Below, one piece after another: positions 39,293 through 51,480 of a DNA stretch of 64,000 bases (its first letter is position 1; every line of letters starts with the position of its first letter). The DNA comes from Xiphophorus maculatus (taxonomy: Eukaryota; Chordata; Actinopteri; Cyprinodontiformes; Poeciliidae). The translations under genes were made by a program, and so were the position numbers. The stretch covers positions 11,923,479-11,987,478 of the forward strand of contig NC_036450.1 of the NCBI RefSeq assembly GCF_002775205.1, written 5' to 3'. The notes under the pieces were generated by a model that did no database searches, was not told where the DNA came from, and worked only from the letters and a program-made list of their open reading frames with translations.

Positions 39293-39420
39293 CTTGGACA
39301 AGCTCCGTGGGTCAAACGGGCATTATTATGTTGTCTTCTTCCATGGCTGTGACTTCGGCGGGCAGTTCTCCGAAGAGAGAGTACAGTCGGACTAGTTGGT
39401 TGAAGAGCGACACACGCGAT
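39293..39420 (-). other. il11ra: probable il11ra non-coding first exon
   Basis: Minus-strand sequence ends in CCAAG|gtgagt, a consensus donor at 39292. The exon contains an ATG (ATGGAAGAAG...) whose frame closes after 10 codons, so it looks like 5' UTR with a short upstream frame. The 5' end is not defined; I use 39420 as an estimate. The assignment to il11ra rests on strand, on the il11ra ATG exon needing an upstream exon, and on the absence of another minus-strand recipient except the candidate gene at 37.2-38.0 kb. Confidence 0.5.
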
Positions 39421-39530
39421 GAGACGGGATGAGAAAGAGTTGGAGGAGGAGGGCAAAAACGAGGTCAGCCGGATCCTGCTGTCTCATTGGAGGAGCTGGT
39501 TGTAAATCACCCGAAAGAGTGGGCGAGTCC
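39421..39530 (-). promoter_or_regulatory. GC-rich promoter region with CCAAT box
   Basis: The region from about 39170 to 39540 is clearly richer in G+C and CpG than the AT-rich DNA on either side. A minus-strand CCAAT (ccaatgagac, about 39482-39491) lies 60-80 bp upstream of the estimated transcription start. No TATA box is seen, as is usual for such promoters. Confidence 0.5.
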
Positions 39531-39939
39531 TAACTGTAAAGGGATTATCGAGACTGATCCTAATTCAGAAGTTCAGTGGAATGGGAAAACAAGCTGGCTG
39601 CTGGGAGAGAAAAAAAAAAAAAAACATAATAGTTTCAAGATTTTTGTTTAGTTTTAGCAAATACATGTTTTGAAATTAAACTTGGTGACACAATGTCAGC
39701 TTCATTTTGTATAAAAATATATATTTTTAAAAATGGCAATGACTTTTATAAAAAAAAAAAAATACAATAAATGTAATTAGTTAATAAGTTGATGGTTTAT
39801 TAAACTATAATTTGTGGAATAACCAGGCAATATATAACCTCAGAAAATATTTAAAAACGGAAAGCAAGATCTGGGTTCCAATACTAAAAAGAGTAAATAA
39901 CATGAACGTAAACCCCATTTGTTTAAATGTCCCTTAGCC

Positions 39940-40180
39940 ACGCTGTGACCCTACTACACCCATTTTGTGACTATAATCCAAAATCTGGTATACTTTTGTT
40001 TGGCCATTTGCGTTTCTTATCAGAAATAGTAGAGCTTAAACTGCTGGATTTCTTGAAACTGATCAGGCTTTTATACATGGTCCATAAATTTTCAATAGGG
40101 TTGGGGTTTGGGCCATTCAGGAAGCTTAATGTTAGTGCTGTAGCCATTCTAAGACAAGTTTTGATGTGTATTTGAACTAA
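39940..40180 (-). pseudogene. decayed Tc1-like transposase C-terminal half
   Basis: On the minus strand the text reads NPNPIENLWTMYK, the SPDLNPIENLW block of Tc1-family transposases, followed by degenerate sequence. Only the C-terminal part is left. Confidence 0.7.
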
Positions 40181-43100
40181 TTTTATTGTTGCACCTTAGG
40201 TGCCAAAATTATAACCATTTATGCAGTGATTCAATGTTTAGTTGAATCTCTTGAAAACCAATAAATACAACTTCTGATTTCAAATATTAGAATACTGCAC
40301 ATACTGCCAGGCATGGTGATTGTAGCAACATGCTGTAAGGTTATTTCACTGCCTGCGGTTTTGGAGTATTACATAAAGTGGGTGCAGATTGAAGGAAGAG
40401 TTCTATGTTCAAATTCTTCACTTTTGCAGAATCAATAGATAGCAGTTGAAACTTGTAAACAATTGGGTGTTTCTGTTTAAACATCCAAACAAACATCAGA
40501 ATTGGAAGACTAAACTTCTTCCCAAAATCCCATCCTTTGCCTTATTGAACTGTACATCAGCTAATAGTGACTAATAATGTACTTAAATCACTAATGCACA
40601 AATACTGTCTTCCTGCAGGTAAACCTCACAGTTAAATCCCAACTGACTATATAAAGACACCAACCGTTATCCTACCTAGTTGGACATTTTTTATTTTATT
40701 TTTTGCACAAATGATAATTTAATTTTTTGGGGTTAGTTATTTCTTTATTGTAACAATACTTATTGATAATAATTAGACACTAGTACTCCTGGGCAGATAG
40801 ACTGTTAGCAGTGTTCTTGTTTTCTACAAAACACTTTTATTTTGAGCTGGGAAAATTTTCAAGAAATGACTTAAAAATATACATTGCCAATGCCAAAAGC
40901 TTATGCTACTTGGTTTGTACCAGCTACTGGAATGAATGGATGAAGTTTGGAGACACAAGACATGATGGCAATTTACTAGTTTCTTCAGTCAACATACAAG
41001 GAGACTAAGTAGTGTGTGAGAATCATAGGTACAGTAGTAAGGGAACTCCTCCTCATGTGTCACACAGAGCGGACCATTCTACAACCAATATTTGTTGCAA
41101 GTCTGCCAAATTGTTTGTATTATTCAGTTTGGCATGAGCAGCACGCCGAAGCTGATCACACTTGTTCAAGAGGGTTGTACTCAATTCTTTCTGAGTGCAG
41201 ATACTCATTTTGATATCACTACATGCATTGAGTTAGCCTCCAATGACCAAAAGCCAAAAAGTTGTTTGGCAGGATTTTCCAAGGTTTTTTGTGTATAGAA
41301 CCTATGTGCTCAGCACTACTGCTCAACCTGCGGGTGGCTTTTCCTTAACAATGTGGTTTCCAACAGTTTAAGATTTATTTCCATGAATCAGGGAGACAAT
41401 GAAGACATAACTGAGCAAATGCAAATTTAGTATAGGTGCATGGTTCTTGTGCTACCACTACCCTTTAACAGGCTTGCACTCTCTCCAGTGGTACAAATTG
41501 TGTTGATTACTTACAATTTAAATGACCTTATTCAATATCACATTCTGAATGGTGGTGAAAAGTTAAAAGGAGACATCGCCAAAAAATATGAGCGGTTTGA
41601 GCCTTTTCCGTTTCTTGACGCCAGGCAGAGACTACCGGAAGGAGAAGTGCAGAGGAAACTATTTTAAGGTCATCTGTGGAAACTAAAGTGAATAACGATC
41701 AACTAAGAGCAGCCCCAGTGAAGTCTTTGTAGGATTGTCTTCTTAAACTGTGAGGAAATGTGGCACAATTTTTCTCAAGACAGGACAGACAAAAGAAGAG
41801 GTAATCCAGTTGCGAGTGCCGGTGACAGCTCAGGTGGTGCTCTGGATTGAAAACCGCTGATGTAGAACACTCTGTTTCCGTCTTTTCATGAATGGAAACA
41901 CAAACAGCTTTTCCATGTTTTCCTCGAATCCGGTCAAAATGTTGACCCTCTTCTGTGAGATGGCACCTTGTTATGCTTCATTTATCTGGCTCACCTGTTA
42001 CTCACTGGGTACACACACTAATAAAATCCATTAGCTCTTCCATCATTCTATGCTCTGGTGGATAATAAACAGAATGACAGTCGCATCTCATTATCTGAGT
42101 CAGTGACCTTTTATCTTCCGTGATAAATGTAGGTGGAGATGGAAAAACACATTTGTCATCGGCAAGTAAACTAATAAAATCCCACTATCTTCTGTTAGTT
42201 ATTGTTAATTGTGAAGATGTCATATAAGATTCCATCAAAAGGTCCTATTTCCTTTCGGGCATTAATATAATTTCAGATTCATGTAAATGATATGATTGTT
42301 TGGAATAGCATCGCTTAATTTGAACATGATGGCAATAGCAATATGTAAAAAAATAAATAAATCCTGCAACAACAGTGCTTTGCGAAAGTTTTTATGGCCT
42401 CATACTTTTTCACATTTTGTCATGAATTGACTCAAAAGGTAATGGAGTCAAATCAAGGAGAGTGCAGGAGGAAAACCAGTTAGTGGATGCAGAATTCTTG
42501 AGCCTGGATCAGAGGTTTGCTTTCAAATGATCCAATTATTAATCCGTGTTTATTAATGTTCACAGAGCAGACAGAGTTAGACCTATTTCACAAAGAAAAA
42601 TGGGGGGAAAAAAACTCAGACTCAGCAAGTACAAATCTGATAGACACATCTGAGAGATTTGCAGCAATTTCAGCAAAAGTTACTTCTATAAGGTTTTGAC
42701 TTTATAATAGTTATAATGATGGCTTATCACATTATTAATACAATTCATTAAGGATTATGAATCATTAATGTGACAAAATGCAACTACTATGGCATGCTGC
42801 AGCAGCAGAATCCGTGCTTTGATTTTGTCACCTCTTCCTAAATAACCTTTTACCTAAATTTCTTTGGGAGCAATAACGAGGGACTGGTCCCCTAACTGAC
42901 CCAGTTTTATGATTAACAGACTCAACATGGTGAATGGATTTCAGTCAATTCACGGGGCAAACTAGACTGACATCAATTATTGCACTGAAGAGGGGATTTC
43001 CAGTGTCCAGCCAATTCACAAAGACCCCGAGGTTGAGCCTGACCGTCATGCAGTGGCACAGAAGTGTTTCAGTAAAGTATCTCGTTAAGAGCATGAGTTC

Positions 43101-45970
43101 AGCGATGAGTAACCATGCATAAAGGGGAAATGACTTGCTGTCTATTTAACTTATTTTGGTACATTAGCTTACAATAAGCGGTTCTTATGTAGTTCAGATT
43201 TAATTTTTACATGTGTCAAATTATGAACCAATTATAAAAAAATGCCTTTGTTCTGTACACTGCATCAGTTTGTGTTATTGTTGGACAGCATGCCCTGCAG
43301 GTGCTTCTTGTTTTCTCACCACTCGGCCATCTAAAGGACCTTTGTCTTTCAATTTGAGTTTGAGCACCGAATCTTTCTGTTTGTACATCTACAGATGAGA
43401 CATCACAACGGTCAGTCAGTTCCCATCTGGCTGACTCTGCAGTCATTCCTGCCTCTTCTTTTTTTTTATCCTGTCCAGTCAAAAATCTTTGTACATAATT
43501 TATTACTTAACTCAAAGAAGAAAGGAAAGGTTTATTACATTTGCATGATCATATGTCTTATATTAGCTAATAAATGCTGAGGAATCTGCTAAGCATAGAC
43601 TTTAAATCGCTCAATTTTACTTGTACCAAATATACACAAAATTTAAATTGGGACGATGATTGTTGCTAAGTAAGACTCATTTAAATAGCAGAATATATGA
43701 ATGCAAGAAATAACAAAATAGAAATGCAATTTCAAGATTCTTCTTGCTTCAGCCACATTCCTTGGGCCAGTGGGATATGCGATTATATAAAAGAAAATGT
43801 TTCTGTTCATACAGACACTAGTTTAAATTGAGTTTTGACTGTGAACGTCTGTCTTTGTCTGCCCTCTGCTGGACATGTTGAGTGCTTACACACAGGTTTG
43901 ACGTGATTTTATGTTTGCGGATGCAATTACATTTTCATAGCATGCACCACACTTCTTGGCACCTCTGGCAAAGAGTCATAAATTTAGTAGATTAAATTCA
44001 TGCACTTGCATTGTCTAAACCTTGAAAAAAAAAAAAACTAACCTTTTTACTGTAATTGGATTTAATAAGTTGGAGAAAAACTATACTGAAGGTGTTACAA
44101 CCATAAAAATTGGTACTATTGGTATAAATGCATATATTTTGTAATGTTAATTTTATTTTTTCAAAAAGACAGTAGAATTTGGCATTCACATAAGACAAAT
44201 ATGTGATGTGTGGTCTTTGTTGGTGACAAAATGGCTAAAAAGGAGCAGCAACTTTCATAAACTTAGCCATAAGTGACTTAGCCAAAATTGGAACAGCAAC
44301 AAAGAAACCTTGACAAAGAGTCAAGTTGACATCTAGACTTTTGTGGCAATTTTTTTTTTCAATTAGGTATCTTTTGAATTTATTCATCTGATGCCTATGA
44401 TATGTGTTTTGTTTACTGGTTTATGAACATTCTCAGACCAGAACTTGTCTAAGCTACTAACGATCCAAACAAGCTGTTCAGTGAATGAGTTGTTTTTTCC
44501 TTTTACTGTTGCTGTAAAACAGATGTGCTTCATCTCCATAACGACTAATTACTAGCTATTGACATACCAACTGGTAGGCATGCCAGAAAAATGCCCGTTC
44601 TGCATGACCGTTACAAACTTAAATGGAGAGTTTGCTAAATTCAGCAGGTCAGATGATACTAAACCTGATGGCAAGTTTTGGACATGCAGGACAAACATGT
44701 GAAAAAATCACCAAAGGGAAAAGAATCTGTGGTCCTGATGCATTGCAAAGGGTGCAGCTCTTTACAACTTTTACCATAAAATTTAAAAAATAAATAAATA
44801 AATTAGGTTGACTCTGTGAGAAAAGTGAAATTAGGTTATCCCTGGGTTTTCAGCAGGATTTTGATTCTATCACTAGATCATATCAACAGAAATTCTTAAA
44901 AAATAAAATAAAAACATGGATCATGAAAACAGGAATGGACAAACATTCCTCTCCATGCTCCAACTTTATGGTGTTTTATTAAATGTTGTCCTATTTACAA
45001 AATGGGGTTGAACAAGATACTGAATGTTAGAGTGCTACAGTTATTGCTTAGTTCAAAACAATTAAAAAGTGTTTCCAAGATAAATTTTCTGTCCCCAGTT
45101 TTGTAAAATGTAGAGTTCTATTTTCTTTTCTGTGTCATGCCATTGTCATGCAAGCAGCTTTTGGTAAGAAAACAGGTTTTTCTGAAATTCTTCCAGCAGT
45201 CGGGAGTTTGGTTCTATTTGTGGTATAAACACGTGGGTTAGATGTCCAGACATTCTTATCAGAAATAATAACATTGAGGCCAACTTTGCACAAACCACAA
45301 TGACTCATTCTGTATTTGTCTCTGCTTGGCCTAAATATGTTTTGAATTCCAATTCAGGTGAAACTTGGACAACAGGCTTACAATCAATCTGGGTAAGCTG
45401 TTAAATGTAATGGTGTTTTTTTTTTTTTTTCAATATAAATGCAGGTAATGTCACCATTATCACAATGGTGGCCCTTCATTGCTATTACAACATGGTATTG
45501 GAATCCCAGTGAGGGAAAATATTTTTACCTTTAAGGTCCAGATGTTTCTATAATAAAAATGCTCTCATAGAACTTATGAATTTTATTGAAATGTTGAATA
45601 CCAAACAAGTAGATTATAATTGTGCAGTGGAAGGAAAATGCGTATTGTTCTTTATGACCAGTTACCTGAAAAATGTTTAATCTTTACAGATTTACAGGAC
45701 TTTTAAGACTGCTTCAACAAGCCATTTCTTCACAGTACTCTTCCATAAAGGACACAATTCCGTTGTGTCCCTCCAGCATGTCCTGGACTTTCTTCTTGTT
45801 TTGCTCCTAGAGCAAAAATCTGAGAAGACTTCATCACCGTGGCATCCACAAGGTTTCCTGACTGCCTGAGCCACATCAACTGGTTACTTTAAGTGTGGGG
45901 GAGTAGCAGCTGTAACTTGAGTCCCTCCCAGATGAGGGAGTCATCTGGGGGTGTCTCACTCCAAACACTG
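40181..45970. other. intergenic region, no gene supported
   Basis: AT-rich DNA between the il11ra promoter and the cystatin cluster. Apart from the Tc1 end at about 42375 I see only short chance frames and A or T runs. Confidence 0.6.
42375..42435. repeat. Tc1-like transposon end relic
   Basis: The text cagtgctttgcgaaag, followed by tactttttcacattttgtca, matches the usual outer end of vertebrate Tc1-like elements. No partner end is seen nearby. Confidence 0.6.
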
Positions 45971-46760
45971 TGTGTAGGAAATTTGTTTTTGCCACTTGTC
46001 TCCACGACATTGTGCTTTTGGACAGTACCCATTGCTTACAACATGTGAAATATGTAAAATAATCTGCCAATGGAACAAGTACTTTTTCATCAATATGAAG
46101 GAATTATTATTATTGAGAAGAAAAACAAGCCTCTGTATCTTCCTGAAAAGTGTTAAGTTAGTTTTGTTTTATTTCAAGTGTGCTAAGATATTTGCAATAG
46201 AAACTAGATCAAAAATACTTGGTAAGATTTTGTGTTTTTGCAGTGAGCTCTCTCTGAACCATAACAGACCGGTAGCTTTCACATCACTGCAGACGCCACA
46301 CCAATCCACCAATTGATAGGTAAAATCTAAGTTCTCTTAATTACTATGTGAATCAATCTTTCTCCATTGATTCAATGTGTGTACAGCAACAGGTTTTTGC
46401 TCAACTACAATGAAAAAGCATCCCTCCGCATTTGTTAGCTAAAATAAGACATATGACTATGTAAATGTAATAAACCTTTCCTTTCTTCTTAGAGTTAGGT
46501 AATAAATTATGTACAGTGTTGAAAAATAATCTTTAAAATGTATATGAGGCCAGGAATCCTGATACCTGTATTCTGCAGAGCCGTGTAGGCACACCCTTAC
46601 AGTCATGGCACTAACAGATGACATGCCCACATATACGACATGAAGTTTCCTGAATAACTGCAGGGAAACATCACCAGACATCCACTCTGCAGTTTCCCTC
46701 CAATGCTCACCAAGGCTGCTGATGGCTTAGAAGTATGCATGGTGTCACTCCTAGGCAGTA

Positions 46761-46800
46761 GGTGGGTGTGGTCTTCACTGACTGGTTGAACATAATGAAG
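46761..46800 (+). promoter_or_regulatory. cystatin A promoter motifs
   Basis: ggtgggtgtggtc, a CACCC/KLF-type box, is followed 20 bp later by cataatgaag. The corresponding TATA-like sequence in copies B (54922-54931) and C (61857-61866) is cataataaag, so copy A has one change in the TATA-like core. The CACCC box is the same in all three copies. Confidence 0.4.
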
Positions 46801-47068
46801 TCTGAATGCTGACACAAACACATTCACTCAGAGAACACAGAAGCTGCTTCTTCTGCTCCATTTTCCCCCAGCTGAAGCAACATCTATCGATAAGGTTGGT
46901 GTTGGACGTTTTACAGTTACTAATCAATATTTAACTGTTTTTCTTCTGTTCTGTTGTATTTAATAGTTTCTTTTTTATGTTTCGTTCTGTTAAAATGGAC
47001 CTGGACTCATCAGAATCTTACAAACGTCCTGGGATCGTCTGTAGCTGACAAGTTGTTGGAAAGCAAAT

Positions 47069-47156
47069 ATGTCTCTGCCATTGTCCTTGCTGATATGTCT
47101 GTCAGTCTTCCAGCTGTGTTTGGGAGCTCAGCCTGAGAAGAGACACATTAAAGAAC
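47069..47156 (+). CDS. cystatin A exon 1 (signal peptide)
   Basis: Opens at ATG with the hydrophobic leader and ends PEKRHIKE plus one base before gtaagt (phase 1). Several earlier short ATG frames lie in the presumed 5' UTR. I chose this ATG because it alone gives the signal peptide, and it is shared by copies B and C. Confidence 0.85.
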
Positions 47157-49313
47157 GTAAGTAGAAATATGGATGCAATGTATCCTGAATAGACCTGTTT
47201 AGTTTCGTAACACAATAAAATGGTTAAAATGTAAGCTAAATTTAGAGTTTGATGAGTTTCAACTCTTCCGCCATGAACACACAATCATGACTATCAGTTG
47301 GGAAACAAGTCAAACATCATCAAAACATAGCTTTGTGTTTTCATGTAAACATTCTGACACATTTTCAAATGTAAGAGATAAAATATTAAATTATGTTTTT
47401 TTTTCTTTTGTAAAAGAACAAACTGTATTAGATAACAAAGCAGCTAGTTTGTTTCCATCAGTCTGTGAAACCCTTTAGTGATCACAGAGAATCTAAGTTA
47501 ATGTAAGATAGGTAGCAAAATTGTCTTTAAATTTAAAGACAATAATATGATTCTGCAAAAAGAAAGGACCTGTTGTTCTAAAACTGTGTGGCTTGCTGAC
47601 TTCATGGTCAAATACATTGTGTGTTTGTGGACTTATTCCACAGCTGATGACTCCTCACTGCAGTACGGTTGAGTACAGTGAGTCAGAAGTTTTGCCTCAG
47701 CTACAAATCAGATTAATTTATCATTGTCAAAGTGCTGTGTATTTTGGCAGATGGAACGCTAGTTTTGGAAAAAAGAAATAAGATGGTGCAGCTAATTAGC
47801 AGGACTTTAAATTGAGTGTAAAAAGGATAAAGTTTTTAGTAATCTAATACCTTATTATGTAGACACAATAAGGTATTAGACTACTAATACCTTATTTTAT
47901 TAGTAACACAATAAGGTATTACTAATACAATAAAATGGGACCAATTCCTTTGAGGTTTTACCTTAATGAAATCATACATGTGGTGATGTTAATTTGTGCA
48001 GTTAAACAAATTCAAATCCAAAGAAAAACTTGAAGAAAAAGCCCTTTTGGTAGTCTAATACCTTACCATGTCTTAATAGGTTTGGGATTTTACTTTAGTG
48101 GAATCACATATGATTTGTGCAGTTAATCAAATTCAAATCCAAAATAAAGCTTTATGAAATGTCTTGTTTGCTTCTCTGTTCCAAAGTTCTGATTAGCAAA
48201 AGTGCTGAATAAAGAAGTACAAAGTTGGATGTGATCAACACCCAGTTCTTCAGATTGCCATTAGTCATGAGAATTTGTTTTGGACTGGGTGGGGATGGAA
48301 CATACAAGAGCTGCTAGCTGCCAGTACAAACAAGTCCTTCCACCTTTAAGAAGGTGGAAGTCACAAGAATTGTGTGAATTTGAAATAATCATGTCAACAC
48401 CAGTTATATGTATGAGAGAATTCACAACATGAATAAAAAAAGTGGTAAAGTCAATGGAAAAAATACTCACAGGATCCAATCAAAACACTCCACTAGAAAA
48501 TTTACAATTCTCCTGTAGCTCTGATGGTTTGTTTATGGTTGTTGTCCTGCTGTAAGGAGATCATTTTAAATTTCCTATTTCATTGTGTAAAAGAGATTCT
48601 ATGATGTGAAATAAAGCCACTGCACTGCTGGTCACAATGGGCAGAATGCTGAGAATCCGTCTTGCCCTTTCTTTGACCCTACAAACTGATTCAAGCTTGA
48701 TAATTTTTGTTTCTATTCTGTGATCTTTTTTTAAATTTTTTTTTTATTTTTACTGATATACTTTATGTTACAGTCAACATACCTTTGTCAATTTTGTCAT
48801 CTTTTAGAGGGTTGGACTGAAAAACGTCCTGAGTCAAAAGATGTTCAGAAGGCGGCTCAATATGCTGTAGAAATGTTCAACAAAAAAGTAAAGAACAAGG
48901 TGTTCTTCAAGCTGATCTCAATTACCAGTGCTAAATCCAAGGTTGGACTGATTTTCCTTAAAACAATATAATGTACCCTATTAAAACATACTTATAATCA
49001 CTGTTTTATCTGGTTCTATCTGCAGGTAACCAATAGGATCAACTTTAAAATCATTGCAATCCTCAGAAGTACCATATGTCCTAAGATGAAAACCATTGAC
49101 TTGAGAAACTGCATTTTGGGCAAAGAGGTAAATCTGTTCACCCTCTGTTCTTTATAGAACCATTAAGAAAATGTGTCAATTTCCATTCAACACATATTGT
49201 CGTCTTCTCTTTCACAGCAACTAAAGTGCCAGTTTGTTGTGACTTTAGACCCCGGCAACAGCAAATATTACCTGAAATCCAAGAAATGTCACAAAGTTGC
49301 AAAGAAGGGTTAA
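47069..49313 (+). CDS. type-2 cystatin-like secreted protein, copy A (cationic)
   Basis: Four exons (47069-47156, 48808-48941, 49026-49127, 49218-49313) join in phases 1, 0 and 0 to 139 residues. The signal peptide is [19 protein letters not shown]. The mature protein has [12 protein letters not shown] (the cystatin helix) and four cysteines at 92, 103, 112 and 132 with type-2 cystatin spacing. Introns after SAKSK and after LGKE are at the two classical cystatin intron positions. The inhibitory loop QxVxG is replaced by KVTNR and the C-terminal PW hairpin by DPGN, so papain-type protease inhibition is unlikely. About 24 Lys and 5 Arg against 9 acidic residues in the mature chain give a net charge near +20. 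Exon 2 starts 18 nt later than in copy B. I see no frame-breaking change. Confidence 0.85.
47157..48807 (+). other. cystatin A intron 1
   Basis: 1,651 nt, ending in catcttttag. It contains an inverted AATACCTTATT/AATAAGGTATT cluster (47840-47930) that is absent from copy B. From about 47460 on it is nearly identical to B outside that cluster. A minus-strand 72-codon frame (48261-48479) is repeated unchanged in B but is intronic and not taken as a gene. Confidence 0.75.
48808..48941 (+). CDS. cystatin A exon 2
   Basis: 134 nt encoding [18 protein letters not shown] through SAKSK, with donor gttgga. The acceptor used by copy B (tctttcag) is destroyed here by a 6-bp net deletion. The next tttag restores the frame. 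Confidence 0.8.
49026..49127 (+). CDS. cystatin A exon 3
   Basis: 102 nt, phase 0 at both ends, encoding [13 protein letters not shown] through NCILGKE with the first disulphide pair (Cys92, Cys103). Confidence 0.85.
49218..49313 (+). CDS. cystatin A exon 4 and stop
   Basis: 96 nt encoding [16 protein letters not shown] through CHKVAKKG and TAA, with the second disulphide pair (Cys112, Cys132; the 20-residue spacing is the canonical one). Confidence 0.85.
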   Translation, partial: QLKCQFVVTLDPGNSKYYLKSKKCHKVAKKG

Positions 49314-49458
49314 TTCTTTTTTACAGTGTCAAGATAACCTGAGATCGTCCCATTATTTCCATGCTGAATATTTTAGGTAAACAGTCACAATACATGAAGT
49401 TACATTTATAATTAATTACACAAAGTAGCATCTATAAGCAAGGGTATAATCAAACCTC

Positions 49459-49464
49459 AATAAA
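49459..49464 (+). terminator. cystatin A polyadenylation signal
   Basis: AATAAA about 145 nt past the stop, followed by a GT-rich stretch (gaggttgtgtg). The same arrangement is seen in copy B at 57382-57387. Confidence 0.7.
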
Positions 49465-49469
49465 ATCTC

Positions 49470-51054
49470 TGAGGTTGTGTGTTTCTTTTGTCTCATGCAA
49501 ACTTTACCTTTAAATTCTATTTCTTTTTTAATTTAATCATAAGAAATCATAGTCAGGCAGAGAGGGAGAAAGTTGCCAAGCCATGAAACAGGAACAGCAG
49601 GCTTTCTGATAAGACGAAGAAAGTTTCTAGCCTGCAGATTTATAGAAATATGTGAGAGACTATTCCTTATTTCAATGCAAGAAAGTTTTAAAGGCTGAAG
49701 TCTAAACAAATTGAGTAATTTAATAAAACTTAAAGCAAAATACTTATATTGATAATCTTGAAAGAATGAACAACTTTGGTTTCAAAAAATAAGAATAGTG
49801 GATGATTCCTGTTTTCTTGTCAGAAGAACACCTATAATTACTCACATGATGATTATAATAAAAGTAACTAATAAAGCATGGTTAACATAATATTATAAAT
49901 GACTGCTAAATCAGAAGCTAGAGAGGTTATAGATGTGATTTTGATAATGAACTTGAAATGACGTAAAATGTGTAACTGCAATTAAAGATCATTGATGTTG
50001 TGTTGGAGGTAGATAGTAGGTGAAGGATTATGGAAAAGAGGAACTGAAAGGAGAGCAGAGATGACCAACACCTCAGAGTTAGCTGATTTGGAAACAGATT
50101 ATTGTAACTCAAACTGTTGAAAGAAAAAGATTGTGCAGGTAAAGGGTTTAGGGTGACTTTTGAACACCAGGACATGAACACAGACATCATTGTCTCTAAG
50201 ACAATGATGGATATGAGATCATCTATCCAAGCAGACAGCCAGCAAAACAAGCATGACAACAGTGCCAACCAATACAAGTTTATATATAGGGTGGAGAAAT
50301 GCTATAAAAACACTATAAAATGTCAATGCAAAAGAGGAACCTTTGGTTCTATTCTCTAGGCGGCTTTGAGCTGCAATTGAGATGGACAAAGAATTCTGCA
50401 GCTGAAGAAGATCCAGGGCCACAGAGAGCTGAAGACCAACCCGTTAGCCTTGCAACATGTAGCCTCAAAATGGACTTCTCTCATCATCTAAATTCAGACC
50501 AATAAACGTTGGTGTAAGCTTTATCTGTTTTTTGTGACATTATGGACATTTGTAGTGTTTGTTTTAACACTACCCTAGCCCAGTGATGGTGCAATAATAC
50601 ACTCCAACCAATTTTCTGACAGAAGACTAAACTCCATCCAGATTCCATTTGGAAAATCTATCTGCTTTTATGGTGACTAAATGTAATTCATATTGGTTAC
50701 AACATTAGGGGAAATTTATCCTCACTGTTTTATAACATGAGGTTGTCGGGCAGGCAGTTTTAAAATTGTTTCTCTTTGTTGCTAAATAGATACTTTTTAA
50801 ATTTCTATTTTAAAAGTTCTGGAAGACTATATCTGTTTTCTTTCCACTTTATCGTTTCACTTTTGCCACTTTGTGAATAAATTGCTTAATCTCCCAACGT
50901 CACACTGAAGTTTGTTTACTGTAATGTAATTAAACCTGTAAATGTTCCACAGATGCTAATACTTTTGCAAGAGTATTAACATCTGGTGTTGGTACCTGAT
51001 ACAAACACAAATCCAAGGAAGTTATCAGTAAAAATTAAGAGAATCAAAAAACAT
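49470..51054. other. downstream flank of cystatin A
   Basis: Non-coding. Parts match 57470-60400 of unit B (for example around 50500-50930). Segment about 50120-50490 is specific to unit A and has only short chance frames. Confidence 0.55.
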
Positions 51055-51437
51055 GTAGGTTAAAATGATGTCTGGCTCCACCAAGAGACCAACCAATGTA
51101 ACTGCACCTTTAAGCACATCTGTGAGAGATATACTGAAAATATTAATACAGTGTCGATGCAGCACTTATAAAGTTAAAAAAAATGTTTGCCCCAGTGGCA
51201 ACATAAAATCCTTTTTGTGAATAAAATCGCCCTCTTACTTGTTGATGACCCTTTGAATCTCTCTGTTTTCCTCCTCTCTGAGTTTGAGCAGAAACTGATC
51301 TAAGATGGGTAGCTCCAAGTTCAGATACTGAGCAACCTGAACACAGGAAAGAGGAAACGTGGTGTTTTAAGAAAAATATGACTGACTTTCACTCAAATAT
51401 AGCTTTAATATTGAATAAATACAAAATATTCTACAAA

Positions 51438-51480
51438 AAGGGCTGCACAGTGGTGCAGCTGGTAGAGCAGTTGCCCCCAA
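51438..51480 (+). repeat. truncated tRNA-like dispersed repeat head
   Basis: ggctgcacagtggtgcagct, then ggtagagcagttgcc, is the start of the very common fish repeat with a tRNA A-box-like segment. The rest of the element is missing and unit-B sequence resumes. Confidence 0.55.

Larger units (their letters stand above)
45975..51040. repeat. tandem duplication unit A (cystatin A)
   Basis: The left flank (45975-46220) matches 52020-52300. The promoter, gene body and downstream DNA match 54750-57600 and 58482-60400 of unit B with varying identity. The unit ends where the motif gtaggttaaaatgatgtctg (about 51055) opens unit B. Confidence 0.75.

Noticed and set aside
41440..41667. Plus-strand frame ending KKYERFEPFPFLDARQ...
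   Set aside because: It looks faintly coding but has no splice sites, start context or known family.
45692..45874. Minus-strand frame region with a coding-like stretch KKKVQDMLEGHNGIVS in another frame
   Set aside because: The stretch is open for only about 30 codons between stops and matches no family I can name. Possibly a relic, not supportable.
48261..48479. Minus-strand 72-codon frame repeated without change at 56179-56397
   Set aside because: It lies in intron 1 of cystatins A and B. The whole surrounding intron is equally identical, so the conservation is explained by recent duplication or conversion, not by coding constraint.
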